Counted from the stretch's first letter, positions 1 through 14,534 are shown. The stretch: DNA of 64,000 nucleotides from Trogon surrucura (GCA_020746105.1 CM036629.1:2115501-2179500); one strand, 5' to 3'. Numbers and translations are program-made. Notes: a model not told the origin generated them from the sequence alone.

Positions 1-1984
1 CACGCGCGGCCTCTCCGAGGACAATAACGTTCCTCCCCAGGAACCGGGACCAGCGCCTCCCTATCAGATTACCTGCACCCCAGAGCATTTTATTTCCCTC
101 CCATCCACATTTTTAGCTTTCAAAACCTCTAAGGTAAGTGGCCAAAAAAAAAAACCCCTATCAGTCTAGTCATCGTGTCTGGTTTCCCCGTGGTTTTTTT
201 TTTTTTTATATCCCCTTTTTCTGTGCTGGAGGATCAAGCAAACAGCATGTCACAGGAACAGCAGTGCCCTCAGAGACGGGTACCCCAACCCATGGCTGTC
301 ACCACGGCGGGGGACACAGCCGGACACAGCCACCCTGGTGACCACAGCCAGCTCAGAACATCCCTCCAGCCCCAACTGCCACCAAAGAGGTTTCCCAGCA
401 GAGCAAGTGTTGTGTAAAACCTCTGGATGAGAGGCGCCCTGCAAGCGCCAAGTTGATCGTCGAGTGGAGGCTTTTCTTAAATTCAATAACCTGAGGATGT
501 TCCCAGCCCCGTTGCGCGTTACCAAGGGCTGAGCGCACGCCTGGAACAAAACCCTTTTGTCCTTAGGTAGCCCGTGAACCTCCCAAACTCATCCGAGCCT
601 ACAAACGGGGAGTTCATCTCTACATGCCACACTGAGGGATATCCATGTCTCCCTTGCCAATGCTCTGTATCGCTACGGAGTCATTATATCATCATCCGCA
701 TTTCGGAGGAGACGTTTCAAACATCTGGTTAGCTTTAAATGCACAAAACCACATGCACATATCAGTATTTTTTCACGTTAATCCGCTTCTCCCGTGGTTA
801 AGAGAGAACTCGATGAACCTCAATGACTCCTGATTGATGATGGACGTTTTGTTTACATTTCAGCTGACAACGCTAAGGTATTTCCTCTCCAGCTGCAGCC
901 AAACAACAGCAAAAAAAAAAAAAAAAATAAAAAACACCACCAAACCCCCTAATCATGAGTAATGGACTCTGAGCCCGCTGTCTCCAGGCCACACGAACTA
1001 CAAGAGGTAATAACATCGCAGCAAAAAAAAATACACAGCATCCTTCATCCCTATCCCAAAGAGATGCAGATGTATAATGTTATTTTACCTATTGCTAAGA
1101 GGCCCTTACCTCTGATCTGGAGACCATTTAACATAATGGAGATAATTAGGCTCGCTTGCTCAATTCTATGATAACAGAAGCAAACCAGAATTTGACTGAA
1201 AGGCAAGATGGGCACGCTGCAGCCTGCAAAAGAAAACCTCTCTGTTAATTGTCGGGGAGCAGAGCATCACTGGGATCAATCCCCCAGCTTCACCACAGTA
1301 CAGGAGAACACTGTATTACAACAAAACAAAACAAAAAAAAATCACCACAAATCATGTATCTGACCCGAAAACATATTTTCCCCGGGTTTGCTACACAAAG
1401 CCCTAAACACCTGCCTTCCCAAAATAAAGTGTTTCTTTTGTGAAGTGAATAAACGCATTTGGTGGGTGGGAGGATTTACCAGTCTGCCTCGTCAGAACCA
1501 GCCCTTCTGACGGAACACCGGAAACACGACAAACAGAATGGCGCTTAGAGATGTCTGAAGAATAAACAGATACGAAAGGAAAAATACGAGTTTCCTTTGC
1601 CTTGACAAACCCAGCTCGCCCGTGTTTCTGAGCTCCTGGAGCGAGGCACAAAGCCACCCTCAACTTCAAAGATTCATCTGGTAAAGACATCTAATAACCA
1701 ACAGTTTTACATGACCAGTATTTCACCTAAATATTATTCTTCTGTGATCTCTAACGAGAGAGAACTCTAAAGCTACAGAGCTGGTAACGAGCATCAGCCT
1801 CAAGTGCTTCAGCCCCTTCAAAGAACAGACCCAGGAGGCAGGAGACAAGGTGGGCTGAGCCAACACCGTTGGCCAACAAGGACATGACTGTGGTTGCAAG
1901 CCTCAATCGCTCCTTTTAATCTCGAGGAACGCCAGTCCTTTCCACCACAAAATAACAGGATTTCCAAATGCATCTACTCATAAA

Positions 1985-2100
1985 GCTTCGAGTCCTGAAG
2001 GGACCATGATATCATCTGTTCTGACCTCCTGCATCACCCCAACCAGTACATCTCCCCCACTCGCCCGGCTGTGTAAATCCCAGGAACTAAAGCCTGACAA
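1985..2100 (-). repeat. Possible ancient CR1-like repeat remnant
   Basis: The segment with GGGACCATGATATCATCTG followed by TCTGACCTCCTGCATCAC resembles a very old amniote interspersed repeat common in turtles and crocodilians. That repeat has the pattern GACCAT-GATCATCTAG-TCTGACCTCCTGCAT. It is heavily diverged and lacks a recognisable tail. The assignment rests on remembered consensus only, and the orientation is assumed. Confidence 0.4.
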
Positions 2101-2787
2101 TTAAAGCTTCATTTAGGTCCTGGCAAAGGCCCCCCCGTTCCATGCACGCAGGCTCGATTTGACAAGCACCAAGAGACAGTAAATCCTCTGTGGCATTCGT
2201 ACGCAGGAACACGTGCTTTGTATCTGAGCTCGAATGTGTCGAGGTTTAGCTTCCAGCTAGGATTCTCGCTGTATCTTTTCCTTTTGTTTCCAGAGTTTCC
2301 TCTCTCAAAATGATCCCAGCACATAAATACCAAGCCACTTCATTTATTACTTTTTTTTTCTGCTCATAAATCCAGTAGATTAAGAGCTTTTAAATATCTT
2401 GCCTTCCCCAGCTCTCAAATCATTTTTCTAGCCCTTTTCCACGTTGACTTCTATTTGTTGACATCCTTCTGAAAAGGAAAAAAACCCAAAACCGAACAAA
2501 AATTGGGTGGACAACACAAGATCCTCCCGCATAACTCCCAGCATCACACTGGTTTTTGGTGTTTTGGGGTGTTTTTTTGCCAGTCTGGTTCGCTGGCAGC
2601 TCATTCTGTCCTTCCCAAAGGCATTTATTTCTGCAGCAGAGCCATTGGTACCCACCTTTCTCGCAGACGCAGAGCGACATCTGCATCAAAGCGTGTTTTA
2701 TTTCCACAGGCTGAGCTTACCAAGCGTTCCAGACTACCCGGCACGACTCCCGTTAGTCATCGCCACGTGCAGCCCGGCCAAGATGTG

Positions 2788-2832
2788 AGCTGTACAAAAA
2801 GCTCATCATCAGCTGTACAAAAAGCCTCATCA
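2788..2832. repeat. Short direct duplication (23-bp period)
   Basis: The string AGCTGTACAAAAAGC occurs at 2788 and again at 2811. Each copy is followed by a CTCATCA-like sequence, giving about two copies of a 23-bp unit. No function is suggested. Confidence 0.7.
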
Positions 2833-5800
2833 AGAGTAATCTTATCATGACTTGAGGTCGCCGATGACACGATGGAATAACAGCGCGCCAAGCTCCACGA
2901 AGCCCAACGAGCCACCTCTCTCATTTCACGAGGGCTCCCCGATGACGGCTATTTTTTGTCAGATCTACCGGCCAACTCTTAATCCGCTTGGTGGACGCGC
3001 TTTGCGCTGCAAAACGCTAATTGCTTTCTTCAGAAGAGCATCCAACTTTATTTCAGCTACCTTTGTCAAGCAAATCCTTAAACAATGAGGCAACTTTTTG
3101 TTGGATAGTTGACCTCCATTTAAAGCGCGTCCACCAAAACCCACATCTGTCTGCAGAACCGCAACTGGAACAGTTTATTAGTGCTTTCTCCTCCACTACA
3201 GGGAAACAGAGCGAGCAATCAAGCAGCGATGGTTCACTCAGTCATGAAGTCCAATCTACGTATCAAAGGCAACAGCTGCTTTTCCCAGTATTTCACACAG
3301 AAAGAAGAAGAAAATCAGATAAAAGTATCCATCAGCGCAGGGCACTCGGAGCAGAGCATTTGGGACTCCCGAGAGAGACTCATCATTCAGTAAGAGCTCT
3401 CCAGAAGCACAGGCATTAACTGGTAATTGCTTCAAGAGCACTCCAAACTGAAAGGTAAATAGAGCCTTCGCGTTTCCCTAACGTCGGTCAAATAATGCTC
3501 TGTTCATTTATCCAGCAAATCCCGCTCTTAGCTTAAGTCATAACAATCTCTAAACAGACGGCGATTCCGCCACAAATTTCTCCAGCCTTTAGCTCCGACG
3601 AATAAATACCCTGAGCAGACAAACCGGGGCGGCTACAGACGGAAGGGAACGGCTCCAAGTCTGGGCTACCGGTGCCACTCAATTAGTCAACCCGGGCCAG
3701 ATGCTTTCATTTCTATCCCAGACCTGGCGATCAAAGGCTTAAACGAATTACAAGCCTTCCCAACTCGTTAGCCAGTTGCCCACCAAACAGCTATAAACAT
3801 TCGACAAGTCTCTTTGGTGAGTAATCGGAAGAGAATTCGCCAGCGGCCGTGCGAGCGCTCTCGACGTGGATTCTCTTGTGAATATTTATTCGCGCAAGTA
3901 TGCAACGTGATGTTGCTTTCCCACAAATGTTCCTGCCAGCGCGATTTTTTATTTTTTTATTATTTTTTTTTTGCTCATCCAAAGCAGTTGGGGAATAAAC
4001 AAAAGGAGCGCGGTTCAAAAAAATACCAGCGAAGCAGATCAGCAAAATTCGAGATGGAAAAAATACTCGCGGAGGATGATCCCGACCGCGTGAGGAGCGA
4101 TGGCTCGGTGCCTGTGCACTACATCATCTTCCCCGAGTAGGGCAGGAGGGCAAATTTAACTTGATTTCTTCTCCCCTCTCCCCCCCACTTCTGCAGTCGC
4201 ACGCTCGTTACAAGCAATAACGTACATTAGTAAATACTAATAAGCAAACATATGAAAACCATCACGCAAACGAGCAAAGCACTCCACGCAGTTGAATCGC
4301 ATCGCCAGAACTCAGCGTTGCCTCGGGCTCCGCGGTCATCCGAGCATGCCGTAACTTCAGCGCGATGAAAAGAGATTGGGGATCAGTTTGACAAAAGTAC
4401 TAAAATATTTCAGACGCTTCGGAAACGCGGGATGTTCGCAGGTCACACGTGGGGCTCTTCCTCCTCCTGATGTGCCACATCTGTGATAAGAAACAGCTGG
4501 GAAGCCGATCACTTCTCACAGGCACAACACTCACAGTTGTGCTAATCCAGCCCTAACCACAGGCTCCTTGAGCCACTGGAAATACAGATTCTAGTTTCTG
4601 CACGGCCTCCACGCAACATTAGACTTGCTACAAACAACAAAATCCCAGCTCTACTTCCAAAGGCCCCATCATCTCTCCAGTTTCCATGAGCTGAAGCATC
4701 TTCCCACAATCAGAAAAAAAAAAAAAAATAATCCGGATGCCAGCATGGTGTGGGCAAAATATGGTCTGCTGAGTGCAAGACTAAAATCCAAACAAAGTAT
4801 CTATTAAAGCATAAAGACCTTTCCGGAACGGCAATAAACAGGATGATAGCACAGACACAGCATAATCGTGCAACGAAAGAAAAGAAGTACCTGGTGCAGG
4901 TGCTCAGGAGACGAATTCACACCGGGCAGAATCAGCGTGTGGAATCAATACTCCTGTCTGGAAAGAAAGGGGGGAAAAAGCAATCAATTCTTTATTCAGA
5001 ACTTTAAATAAAGGTCTTCCATAACTGAACAAAACAAAGATCATCTAACTTGTTAAAATTTTATGAGGCACACTTATTCATTAAGAAGCAGAAACCTTGG
5101 TTTTGGTTTTCTTCACACCACGAAATTTTTCCTGTCCTATAACGGAACATAATAACTCAGCCTGTCTATATTTTACAAAAAAAAAATATCTTGTTCTAAA
5201 TAAAATGCTTGGAAGAAAAATCTGAAATAGTCTCCAGAAAGTTCTGTAAAGTGAAAGTTCCATGAACAGGATTCTTCAGCAGATGGTTCCTCCGGGTCAC
5301 CATGAGGGCTACCAGGCAATTCCTTTGGTAGCACAAACGTTAGCCATGCCTGCGCCTCCCATTCACTCCACAGCAAAAACCTTCATAAAAGCCTACTTTT
5401 TATTTTGTTTTAGTCATCCCAGCATGTAATAAATCAATCGATCAAACATTTAAACACGTACAACTTCAGGGACGTGGCTGTGATTGTCCTCCACAAGCAT
5501 CTATCGCCTTACCAACCAACCAGTTTCATTAGAGCAGCAACAACAAGGTTCCAAATCCAAATACCCCTAAAAACCAAGTCAAGCCCTCATCCATTTGAAA
5601 CAAGACCGCGGTGAGCACACACAAGAGACGGTCTCCAGTCCCTGGGCTAGAGCTTGTTGTCACCAGGACGGGGTGTGCTTACCCCACACCCCTGCTCCGT
5701 GCTGCCAGCTCACGTTGTTTTATCCACCCAAGTCTCCAGCTTGGTGCATCTATTAAAAGTCTCAACACCCAAAGGCCTCAGTGCCCATGAATATTCCAGC

Positions 5801-5924
5801 TATGCCATTAAAATTAAAGAACAAATCCCAAGCCACTGGGGTTGCAGAGAAATCCACGACTGCTAGAAAGCGAGCCGGAATACTCCTACCGCTTATTTTT
5901 TTGGTTATAGATCTCAGGATTTTT

Positions 5925-6215
5925 AGGAACCGGCTCACGGTGTCTAAGCGCACAGGGTTGGCGGAGCTGCAAATCGTTTGGATTCGGAGCCTTCGCGGGG
6001 GGAATCCCCAACCGGCCTTCGCTCCCCACCCACCCACCCGGGGACGACGCCGCTGAGGCAGAGGCGGCTTTCACCAGGTTTGCAAACGCGCCCGGGAGAG
6101 GACGTGCCTCCCCCTTCATGGCGGCCATCAGAGACTTCTCTGTCAGCGTATCTATGGCAAAGCCCTCGCACAATAAACAACACGAAGCGTCCCGTTAAAA
6201 TACGGCCAGTGTTTT
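5925..6215. promoter_or_regulatory. CpG-dense patch with a YY1-like motif
   Basis: About two dozen CpGs occur in roughly 290 bp in an otherwise CpG-poor setting. ATGGCGGCCAT at 6118-6128 contains the GCCGCCAT core of YY1 sites on the minus strand. The patch could be a small CpG island, and so a promoter or enhancer, but no coding exon or splice pattern is visible beside it. Confidence 0.35.
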
Positions 6216-8534
6216 GAAATCGCACCAGGAATGTTGAAAAGATAAATATTTATGGGGTTTGATGAACTGCAGCACTGTGCTAATGAAATCAAGACTTGAG
6301 AAATGTGCTTGGACAGTCCTTTACCCAAAAGGAGTACGCCTTCGCGGTGCATATCGCTATTGAAAGAAACAACTTACACGCTGTCTCAACGGCGGAGAGG
6401 GCACACGCGGGAGCTCCAAGGGGCACAGTGGAATCTTTTAATCAGTGCGAGAAAAAAACTAAAGCAACCACACCAAGCTCCTCCTGAGCATCACTTGGGC
6501 GGCAGCGACAAGGTGCGTTGCTAACGCCTGGACCGCGGCTAATCCCAACGACCAGAGCATCCGCTTCCACCCCGTCTCCCTCGGTCCGGATGCTGCCCGA
6601 GATGCAGACGCGGAGGAGAGCCCTTGCAGGTGAGCTGACAACCCCGGAGATAACAGGAGTTGAGATGAGGAAACCCTCCTGCACTCAGCACTCGGGGAAT
6701 CGCCCCTCACCGCAACTTCTACGCCCGATTTTTAACCCCAGTTTGAGGATGGGGAGGCCAGCAGCGCTGGGAATCTAACCTCTCTAATGGAGGTTCTGCA
6801 GTGTAAGAGTTACAAACCGTGAAGCGGGACCAAGCCTCAGCAACTCTCCCTTGCTGCAAATTCACAGGCTGGACTCGTTTGCAGCCATCCTGCTTTTCCC
6901 ACCCTGTAAAACCCTATTCCAGAAATTCCATATAAACGCCTTTCACATTGCATTATATTCCCCCAGCAAAAAATAAGCCAGATAAGAAATGCCTGCCTAC
7001 GAGTGTTACCATCATACTTTTAACACGCCTGAACTTCAAAGGGACCACAGAGAAAAACTGCTCATCCCAGCAAATTTTTGCTACAGCCCCTACCTCCAGT
7101 GTCTTTCAGGTGTCTGTTAATCAAGTTATACCATGAAACACACGCAAATTAACGGATTCCCCGATCACTCTTGGGTGGTTGATAAGCTTAACACTATTGG
7201 CCTTCTAAACCCGGAAACGATCGGCGAGCGAGATGAAAAATGAAAATAAACCATCCAACATATGGTAGCACGTTTGAACACAATGGTTTTAAAAGGAAAC
7301 AAAAGCTCCCTGTAGACTCCACATCCTCTAAACCCATCCTGCGAGCAGATAAAAGCCACATTGTAGTCGAGTCTCCACCTAAAGGGCTACAGAGAAATCT
7401 AGGTCAGCGTGCTCTCGTAGGAACCGATATATTAATCGGTGGCGCTTCCAAAGGGGTTTTTGACTAATGCAGTGTTTTCATATAGGAACTGGCAGCCACC
7501 ACCTTTTGCAACTCAATACTCTCTCAAAGGCCCAAAGAGCCAAAAGTTGCACTCGAAAAGCGCTTCTAAGCCGGTTGGAAAAACAAGGCTGGCTTTGCCC
7601 TTAAAGTGAAAAAAAACCTTAAAAATAAAAAATATTATGTTACGCATTGTTAACAACAGCTTCAACAAAGCACTTCCAACACGAGAGGTGTCCTCCCCTC
7701 GCAGGTGAGGACAATCCTTCTGCTCAAGGTCCCGCAGTGAGGAGCTGCAGATGCAGGAGCTGCAGGCATCCTAAGTTCGCACCGTAACTATTTAAAACGG
7801 GAACCAGTCACAGGAAGTTTTCTGTGGCACTTGATTTAAGCAGGACCATCTCTGCTGGCTGGAAATGAAGTTTCTCATCCCGGCTCTTTGGGACTAAGGC
7901 TCAGGACATGGTTCCTCTTGGCTGCATTGAAGGAACTCAACATTTTCTGCTCCAACAGTCCAGAGAGACGCGTGTTAATCCTGACAATATTTGGTGGAAA
8001 AGAATCCCAAGTCCAGCATGAGCCATTTGCTGCCTCCAGAGGGATGAAGGGAGGCAAACTGGTGGGAGGGGGAGCCTTTCCTATCCAAAACCAAATGTTT
8101 TGTCTCCATTCCATTTAAAAGAAGAAGAAAAAAACTAAATACCCAACCAACCCTCTCGGTACTAAAAGGTTTTATTTTCATTCCTTTGTGGAACTCAACC
8201 ACATCATAAACCTCTGTGCTTGTACAAAGCAGATTTCTGTTTTCTGGTAATTTATAACTTTCACTCTACACCAGCTCCCACCGCTGCAGCACAGGTGACA
8301 TCAGAGGACAGGGCGCCCGGGGAGTCCCCAGCACGGTGCAAGCTCTTGCAAGGGAGCCCAGAGCTGGGAAGGATTTCACTCCTTGGCCCTCCAGCCAAAG
8401 GGATTTCTGTTTACAGCCATTTAAGAAAATTCAAATAATAATGGTTCTGGATAAAAACTGTTTGCACTGTCTCCACCGGTTCTCTGGTTCCTACCAAAGG
8501 ACCCAGATGCTACCTCACCAGTCTGTGGTTGTTG

Positions 8535-8870
8535 ACCTTATTGTTTATAAATATCTAAAGGGTGAGTGTCACAAGGATGGAGCCAGGCTCTTCTCGGTGA
8601 CACCCACTGATAGGACAAGGGGTAATGGGCTGAAACTGGAACACAAGAGGTTCTGCTTAAACTCGAGAAGAAACTTCCTCTCAGTGAGGGTGACGGAGCC
8701 CTGGCACAGGCTGCCCAGGGAGCTTGTGGAGTCTCCTTCTCTGGAGACATTCAAGACCTGCCTGGACACGTTCCTGTGTAGCATTATCGAGGCGTTCCTG
8801 CTCTGGCAGGGGGATTGGACTTGATGATCTTTCGAGGTCCCTTCCAATCCCTGACACTCTGTGATTCTGT
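8535..8870 (+). mobile_element. CR1 LINE fragment, 5'-truncated
   Basis: This is the 3' end of a CR1 non-LTR retrotransposon. Read in the plus frame, it gives the tail of the CR1 reverse transcriptase ORF, recognisable from [10 protein letters not shown], then [19 protein letters not shown]. Next come GGATTGGACTTGATGATCTT and a terminal CTGTGATTCTGT repeat ending at 8870. The body upstream is missing, as is usual for CR1 copies, so it cannot move by itself. The 5' boundary is approximate. Confidence 0.92.
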
Positions 8871-11800
8871 CAGCCTCAGGAGATGCAGTAAAGTCACAGC
8901 CCCTCAGGATGCGCTACCCTACATGTGCACAAGGAAAAAAACTCCCAACGGGGAAACATCCCCCAGGCAGCCAACCCCATGCCCACGAAAAGCAACGTGG
9001 TCGCATCCGGCTGTGTTTAGCAAAAGGGTTGTTTTACCTTTTTGCAGCAGTTTTATGCTCATGCTGCTGGGTTTATTACCTGTATCTCCTTCATTCTTCT
9101 GACCCCACTATCTTCTCCAGAGTCCGTAGTCTCACTGTACGAGTTATTTATCTCCAAATGCAAATAAAGAGCATTTTTTAGGCTGAGCCATTGCATGGGA
9201 AGGACACACTTTAACTTAACAGCTCGAATTAACAACACAGTAAAACTTAAAATGACCTTCTTTGTAGTTCTTGGCAGAGGAAGCATCAAGTCTTCCCTTT
9301 TTCCTTTTTTTTTGTTATCACGGCAGAAGATGGGTGAATAGAGAACTGCTTAAGGTATCAAATGTTCCATTTCATTTTTGCTCCCTAACAAATAGAAGAA
9401 AAAAAAAAACAAACCCTCTCCTTTCCTAAAAGGACTCCTCTCAGAGACAGGCTTTTACTGAATGATAAACAGTATAATTATATTTTAACTAGGCTGCCCA
9501 CAAAGAATCAGTATTCAAATTATCTACTGCATCCTTCACAACTGAAAGGGCTTTGCAGAGAGAACCGAGGAAAAAAAAAAAAACCAACCCAGAGGAACTA
9601 TTAAAATCACATTTCAACAGACTCATAGTGTTTCTCTGCACAAGTCCATTAAAGAGATATACCGATACCTCCATCTCCCGCTGAGATCGTGTTCCTCCGT
9701 TTCCATAAAATGGGATGTAATTCACCAGGACCGTGCCGCAAGCCCATTCAGCGGTAGGTGCACATTTCTTCCACCCTGACAGCTTAAACCACGTCCCCCC
9801 TACGAGGGCAACATGTCGAGAGGGCCGACGAGGTGCAGCCCCACATCCCTTCGGTGGGAAGCCTGGCGAGCACCCACGCTCCCCCAAAGGGACAACCTGC
9901 GCTTTCTGCTGAACGCTCCCGCACATCCCGTGGGCAATTCCATCTCAGCACGGAGAAACGGATCTCAACATCCATTTTTAGAGGCTGCCAGGAGTTTGCA
10001 CCACAAAGAATCAGACACGCTGCTGCAGCCTGGTCCCCTGAGCCATCCTGGTCATTAATTTTCTTTTCTAGCTAATACCACACTTCTATTTTTCAAAGTT
10101 CTCCAAGCACTTCAAGCGTTAATTTACTAAGTTGTGAGGTGCCACTGCATGCTGTGTGTGCCACCACACCCACTTCAGAGACAAGACAACACCAAAGCCT
10201 GGACCCCAGTGAAGCTTCACTCCATAACACTGGATCAAATGATGCTACTGCCACTAGTGCTGTCACTACGAGTCCCACCATTCCCTCGAAGACAGGACTG
10301 GCGCAAGGATGTTTCTGCATCCAGCCACACCAACCAGCAAAGCCTGCCCACTCTCCAGTGCCAGTAGCAATGCCCTTGATCAAAGATGGGATTTATTTAA
10401 TTTTTTGGAAGAACATTTTATTTCTAGCCAGTACTGTTGGGAAGGAAACATAGATCAAGTATGATGAGTCCAGCAAAATCTTCCAGTTAAAGAAATAATT
10501 AAAAAAAAAAAAATCAAGTGATAAAACAAACCATTCATGGTTCACATAAAAAAAAAAAAAAAGCACAACTCTCCATCACCAATTTCTGCAGTTTCGGTGC
10601 TATCCAACCCTCCAAGCAGCTCCTGTCTGCCTCTTGCTCTCGGAAACAACCCCTGAAGGGCCAGGAAACAACTGCTGCAACTGCTTAGTGCTTAATGGAA
10701 AGCAACCCCTGAGGAAACGGCTTTTTTTTTTTCTAGAAAAACACACCCAAGTATGGATATAAGCACCTGCTGCAGAGGTTCAAGAGTGCAACCGTAAATG
10801 CCAAGATCCCTAAATCATGCTTTCAAAGCTCTTCAAATACCGAACAGGTGAAGGCAAGCCCTCCAACTATATCTCCAGAGAAGCTCTCAAAAACCATAGC
10901 TCCGCTGCTCTCTAATCCTAGAAACATTTAGGCCCTAAGGACACTTAAAGCAACTTCAAAGATCTCCAGGTATCCAATATTCTGCTCCCAGTCAGGCAGG
11001 ATGCATTTTACTTGGGAGAAGTCTGCAACTCAACGTCTACCTCCAGACTTCATCAAGTCATAATTATCCAGACTTTATAGGAGGCACCCAGTGAATCAGG
11101 ACCTGGGTTTCACACAGCTGCAGAGCCCCATGCCCTCTTGCTAAGGATTAAACATAGACCTACATAAATGCACAGACAAGCATGGTTTGGGGCTTCATTT
11201 CCCACCTCTGCTTCCTTTTTCTCCTTGTTTTTTAATGATGTGTTGGAAAGATCCACTTTGGAACAGAAAGGGGAGGAGATTGAGGACATTCTGACGACAA
11301 TCCCATGTGAAAAGGCACGTGGCAATTTTGGTTAATTAGACCAGAAAGGTGAAGGCACCTGTTTAGCACAGAGCCCAAGGGAGTTCATTACTCAAATGCC
11401 TACGAGGTGTTTGGTGGTGATGTCTCAAGTGATTGCAGCTGCAACGAGAAGACACTCAGCTGGGCAGGGAAGGCAAGAAGGACTTTTAAACAAAAGTGAG
11501 GCAAACACCACAGCACCTACTCCAAAGACCATTAAACCCATGGAAGCCTTTCAGACGGCTTCCAAAGATTTTGGATCAAGCCCAGGAGTTGCTTTTCACC
11601 CGCAGTTCACAATAACTTTGCTAGAGAGAGAATAAAAAAGCCTTTTTGTTCCCGTTTTCCAGATGTGGAGACTGCGGAACAGAGAAAGCCGACGCAGAGC
11701 AGGTCACGGTTGTGGAGCCTGGGTCGGGGTCACGCCAGCTCCCCCCAAATACACAGCACCATGGAGGGGAGACATCGAACCAGGCTCACCCTTTTCCCAA

Positions 11801-14534
11801 AGGGCAGTGAGGGTTTGCACTCGTTTTCTTATTGCAACACACAAAAGATGGTTTCTAGGGGAAGAAAGCTGGTGCTCTCCAAGAAAGAGTGGAGAAGCAA
11901 AAGGTAATATTGGGCATTACCAGAGACATCATGTAATTATTTAAGATTGCAGGGGGGGCACTGCACTCAGTCAAGCTTACGGGTTCACAAGGAAAGAAGC
12001 AGAAGGGTAAGAGCAACACCTAGGGCAATAAGAGACACTTAGTACAACATCCACCTGCCAACATTTAAAAGCTATAAAAAAAAGGAGCTTATAAGAAATA
12101 ACATACAGACATACCTTTAGATGACACTGAAGAGCAGAGGACCGAGAGGGGTGAGGTTTTGGGCAAAACGGAGAAGAAAACAAAGAGTTATTCCATGTAA
12201 AGGGAACATTCCTCTGAAACCAGAGCAGTTTCTATATTCTGAGACTTCACAGCCCCAGGGCTGAAAGACTGGCACCAAACATCGCTCCAAACAAGAGGGG
12301 GAAGGAGCAAAACGAGCTTTGCATCGAGACAGCTATAATCTCTCCTAACTCGGAGCAGGCAGCACAGTAGCATAACTGAACCAAGAGGGAGCTCAACCAA
12401 ACCACAGCTCAGCCTCCCACACACACACACCAGTAAATCACAAACCATTATAATCAAATGAAGGCAACTCAGGGACACGAGGAGAGAGACACCTCACTAA
12501 CCTGCTGAGCTCAGGAAGGAAAGGACAACTCGGGAAGATGCCCAGGGCTCCGGCCAGGTCCCAGAAGAACTAGTAAAATGTCCAAGGTCAGCATCAGCCC
12601 AGGCACAGCACGTCGCAACCCAAAATCCAGGAGTTCAGAAAAATCTGGGCAGAACCCCCAGGAAGGGGAGGTTCGCTACCTGTCCTCCAACTCCCCTACT
12701 GTCCCTAACAAGATATTAAATGAGAAATAAATCCTCCACTCTGAACAGCACCTTCCCCAAAAACTCACTCCAGTCCCAGCGAGGGGAACTGCTGCTTATG
12801 GGTAGTTTCAAGCCTGCTGCCAGGTGGGGAAGCCAGGCTGGGCCCTCCCACCCCAATCATCCCTTTCAGCTGCTTCCACCCTGCTGATGGCCCCACCTGG
12901 GGAGCTCCAGGCCAGCATGAAGCTGAGGAAGCAGCAGAGCAGAGCAGGAAAATAGCAAGGGTAGAACTGAGGCAAGGGCTGGTATCTCCTGCAAAGCACG
13001 GCCGAGCCTGGCTGCTCACGTGCCTTTGGGCACCCACTGCTAAGAGTCACTTGAGGACTTGTTTTCTCAGCAGCGCTGCCTGTCTGCTCGTTACAGGGAT
13101 GACTTCCACCCCCATCTTATCCGCTTTGCTCTGGGAGCTCAAGCAACATCAGGGCAGCTCCCAGAGCCCCTCGCACACCGCGCAAGCAAGGCGCGAGGTG
13201 CTCCTACAAAACCATTCTGCAAAGCCTGGCTAAGAAAGGTGGGTGTCTTCACCACACGCGCTGCTAAAAACTAAACCAGTCCACCTAGAGCACGCTCTGT
13301 GCATTCATACACCGACCCCAGCAACGGGCCAGGATGGAAGCAGCACAGACCTCTCCTTGGCTTTTCAGCTGCAGGCTAAAGGAAAGCGCCTTCAGCTCCA
13401 CCCAGAATTGCAGCGAGCATCAGCGCCTTGGGGCGGCGCAAGGAGATGCCCAACATAGAAAGAAAAACCTGGTCGTATTCCTACTTTCACCTCTGCTAAT
13501 CTGCCATCAGACCAGGGGCTGCTGTAGGGGATGGAGAGGGGAAGGAGAGCACAGGTTTTTCAAGAATGTGGCAGGGTCTCAACAACAAAAAAGTCTGCAG
13601 AGGTGAGAAGCTGAAGGTTAAATTTCCACCGGAAAAGGGGAGAGGACAGTTCAGACCCCGGAATGTATTGAAAGGAATACACAGTAATTAACTGCTACTA
13701 ATTACTGCTGAAAATCCAGGACTCGAGTTTTCAATGTGCGGCGTTGCAGAAAGAACTGCAAAATGACAGCAAGGTGCTTCTTAAACTAAAAAAAAACCCC
13801 AACTAACAAATAAGGAGGAGATAGAGGAAAAGAATCTCAAATTTATTAGATGTACGAGACTTCATAGTTTTGAAACCAGCCTTGTAAGGTTAGAAGCCAG
13901 GTCACAACTTATTAAAAGCAAGGGCCAACAATACTGCAAGTGTGAGCAAGCAACGCGCGCTACAGAATGGAAATGTGCCGAGCTGCTGGATGTGGTTGTG
14001 TGGAATCCCTCACTTTCTTATTTATTTCGGTTTTATGCTAAATTTGAGGTCAGATGCAGATCCCCACCTGCACACAGAGACAGTGGAGGCATGGCTGGAT
14101 TATTTCCAACGATCAGAAGGGCTGTCTGCTCGCAGCCTAAATAAGACACGTTTTAAAAAAACAAAACAAAACCAAAAAAAAACCAAAAGCAAACAAAAGC
14201 AAACCCAACAAAACCAAAAACCAAGGCTGCTGGTTAAAGCCTTGCTCAAGGAACGTGTCTCAGTGCTGAGCCCAGCCTGCACAGGAGATCAGGTTTGCAA
14301 AGGGCATCTCCCACGGAGCCAGGCTGCGGCGTCTGCCAACTGAAATTTCCCAGTTTTCTGGTTTTGGTTTGTTGTTTAGGTGTTGGGTTTTTTTCTTCCA
14401 AAAGTGGGGAAAAAGAGGGACTGATCAGAGCTGTATCTGAAGCATTTCCCAGCAGCAACGAGTTTGTGCTGGAGGAGCTCAGCCTCTGCCTTTCAGCGGT
14501 GAAAGGACAAGCCCCCTCACCCACCTCCTGACCC
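8871..14534. other. Intergenic sequence, no gene recognised
   Basis: No supported coding region was found. The stretch contains A-runs at 10501-10513 and 10548-10562, an A-rich CAAAA-type low-complexity tract at 14155-14224, and a short CA tract near 12418-12431. The remainder looks like unique sequence, and the small open frames show no family resemblance or splice context. Confidence 0.7.
14155..14224. repeat. A-rich low-complexity tract, CAAAA/CCAAAA type
   Basis: About 70 bp made almost only of A with interspersed C and few G. It is a simple low-complexity tract that keeps one frame open by chance (lysine, glutamine and asparagine codons). Confidence 0.85.

Larger units (their letters stand above)
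1..8534. other. Intergenic sequence, no gene recognised
   Basis: No reading frame here resembles a known protein, and none is long. The stretch holds homopolymer runs (T14 at 194-207, A17 at 911-927, A15 at 4714-4728), a possible ancient repeat near 1985-2100, a short direct duplication near 2788-2830, and a CpG-dense patch at 5925-6215. A smaller CpG cluster occurs near 3830-3880. The rest appears to be unique intergenic DNA. Confidence 0.7.

Noticed and set aside
8336-8824. 162-codon frame as a host gene
   Set aside because: Its C-terminal half is the end of the CR1 reverse transcriptase ORF; the N-terminal part is chance.
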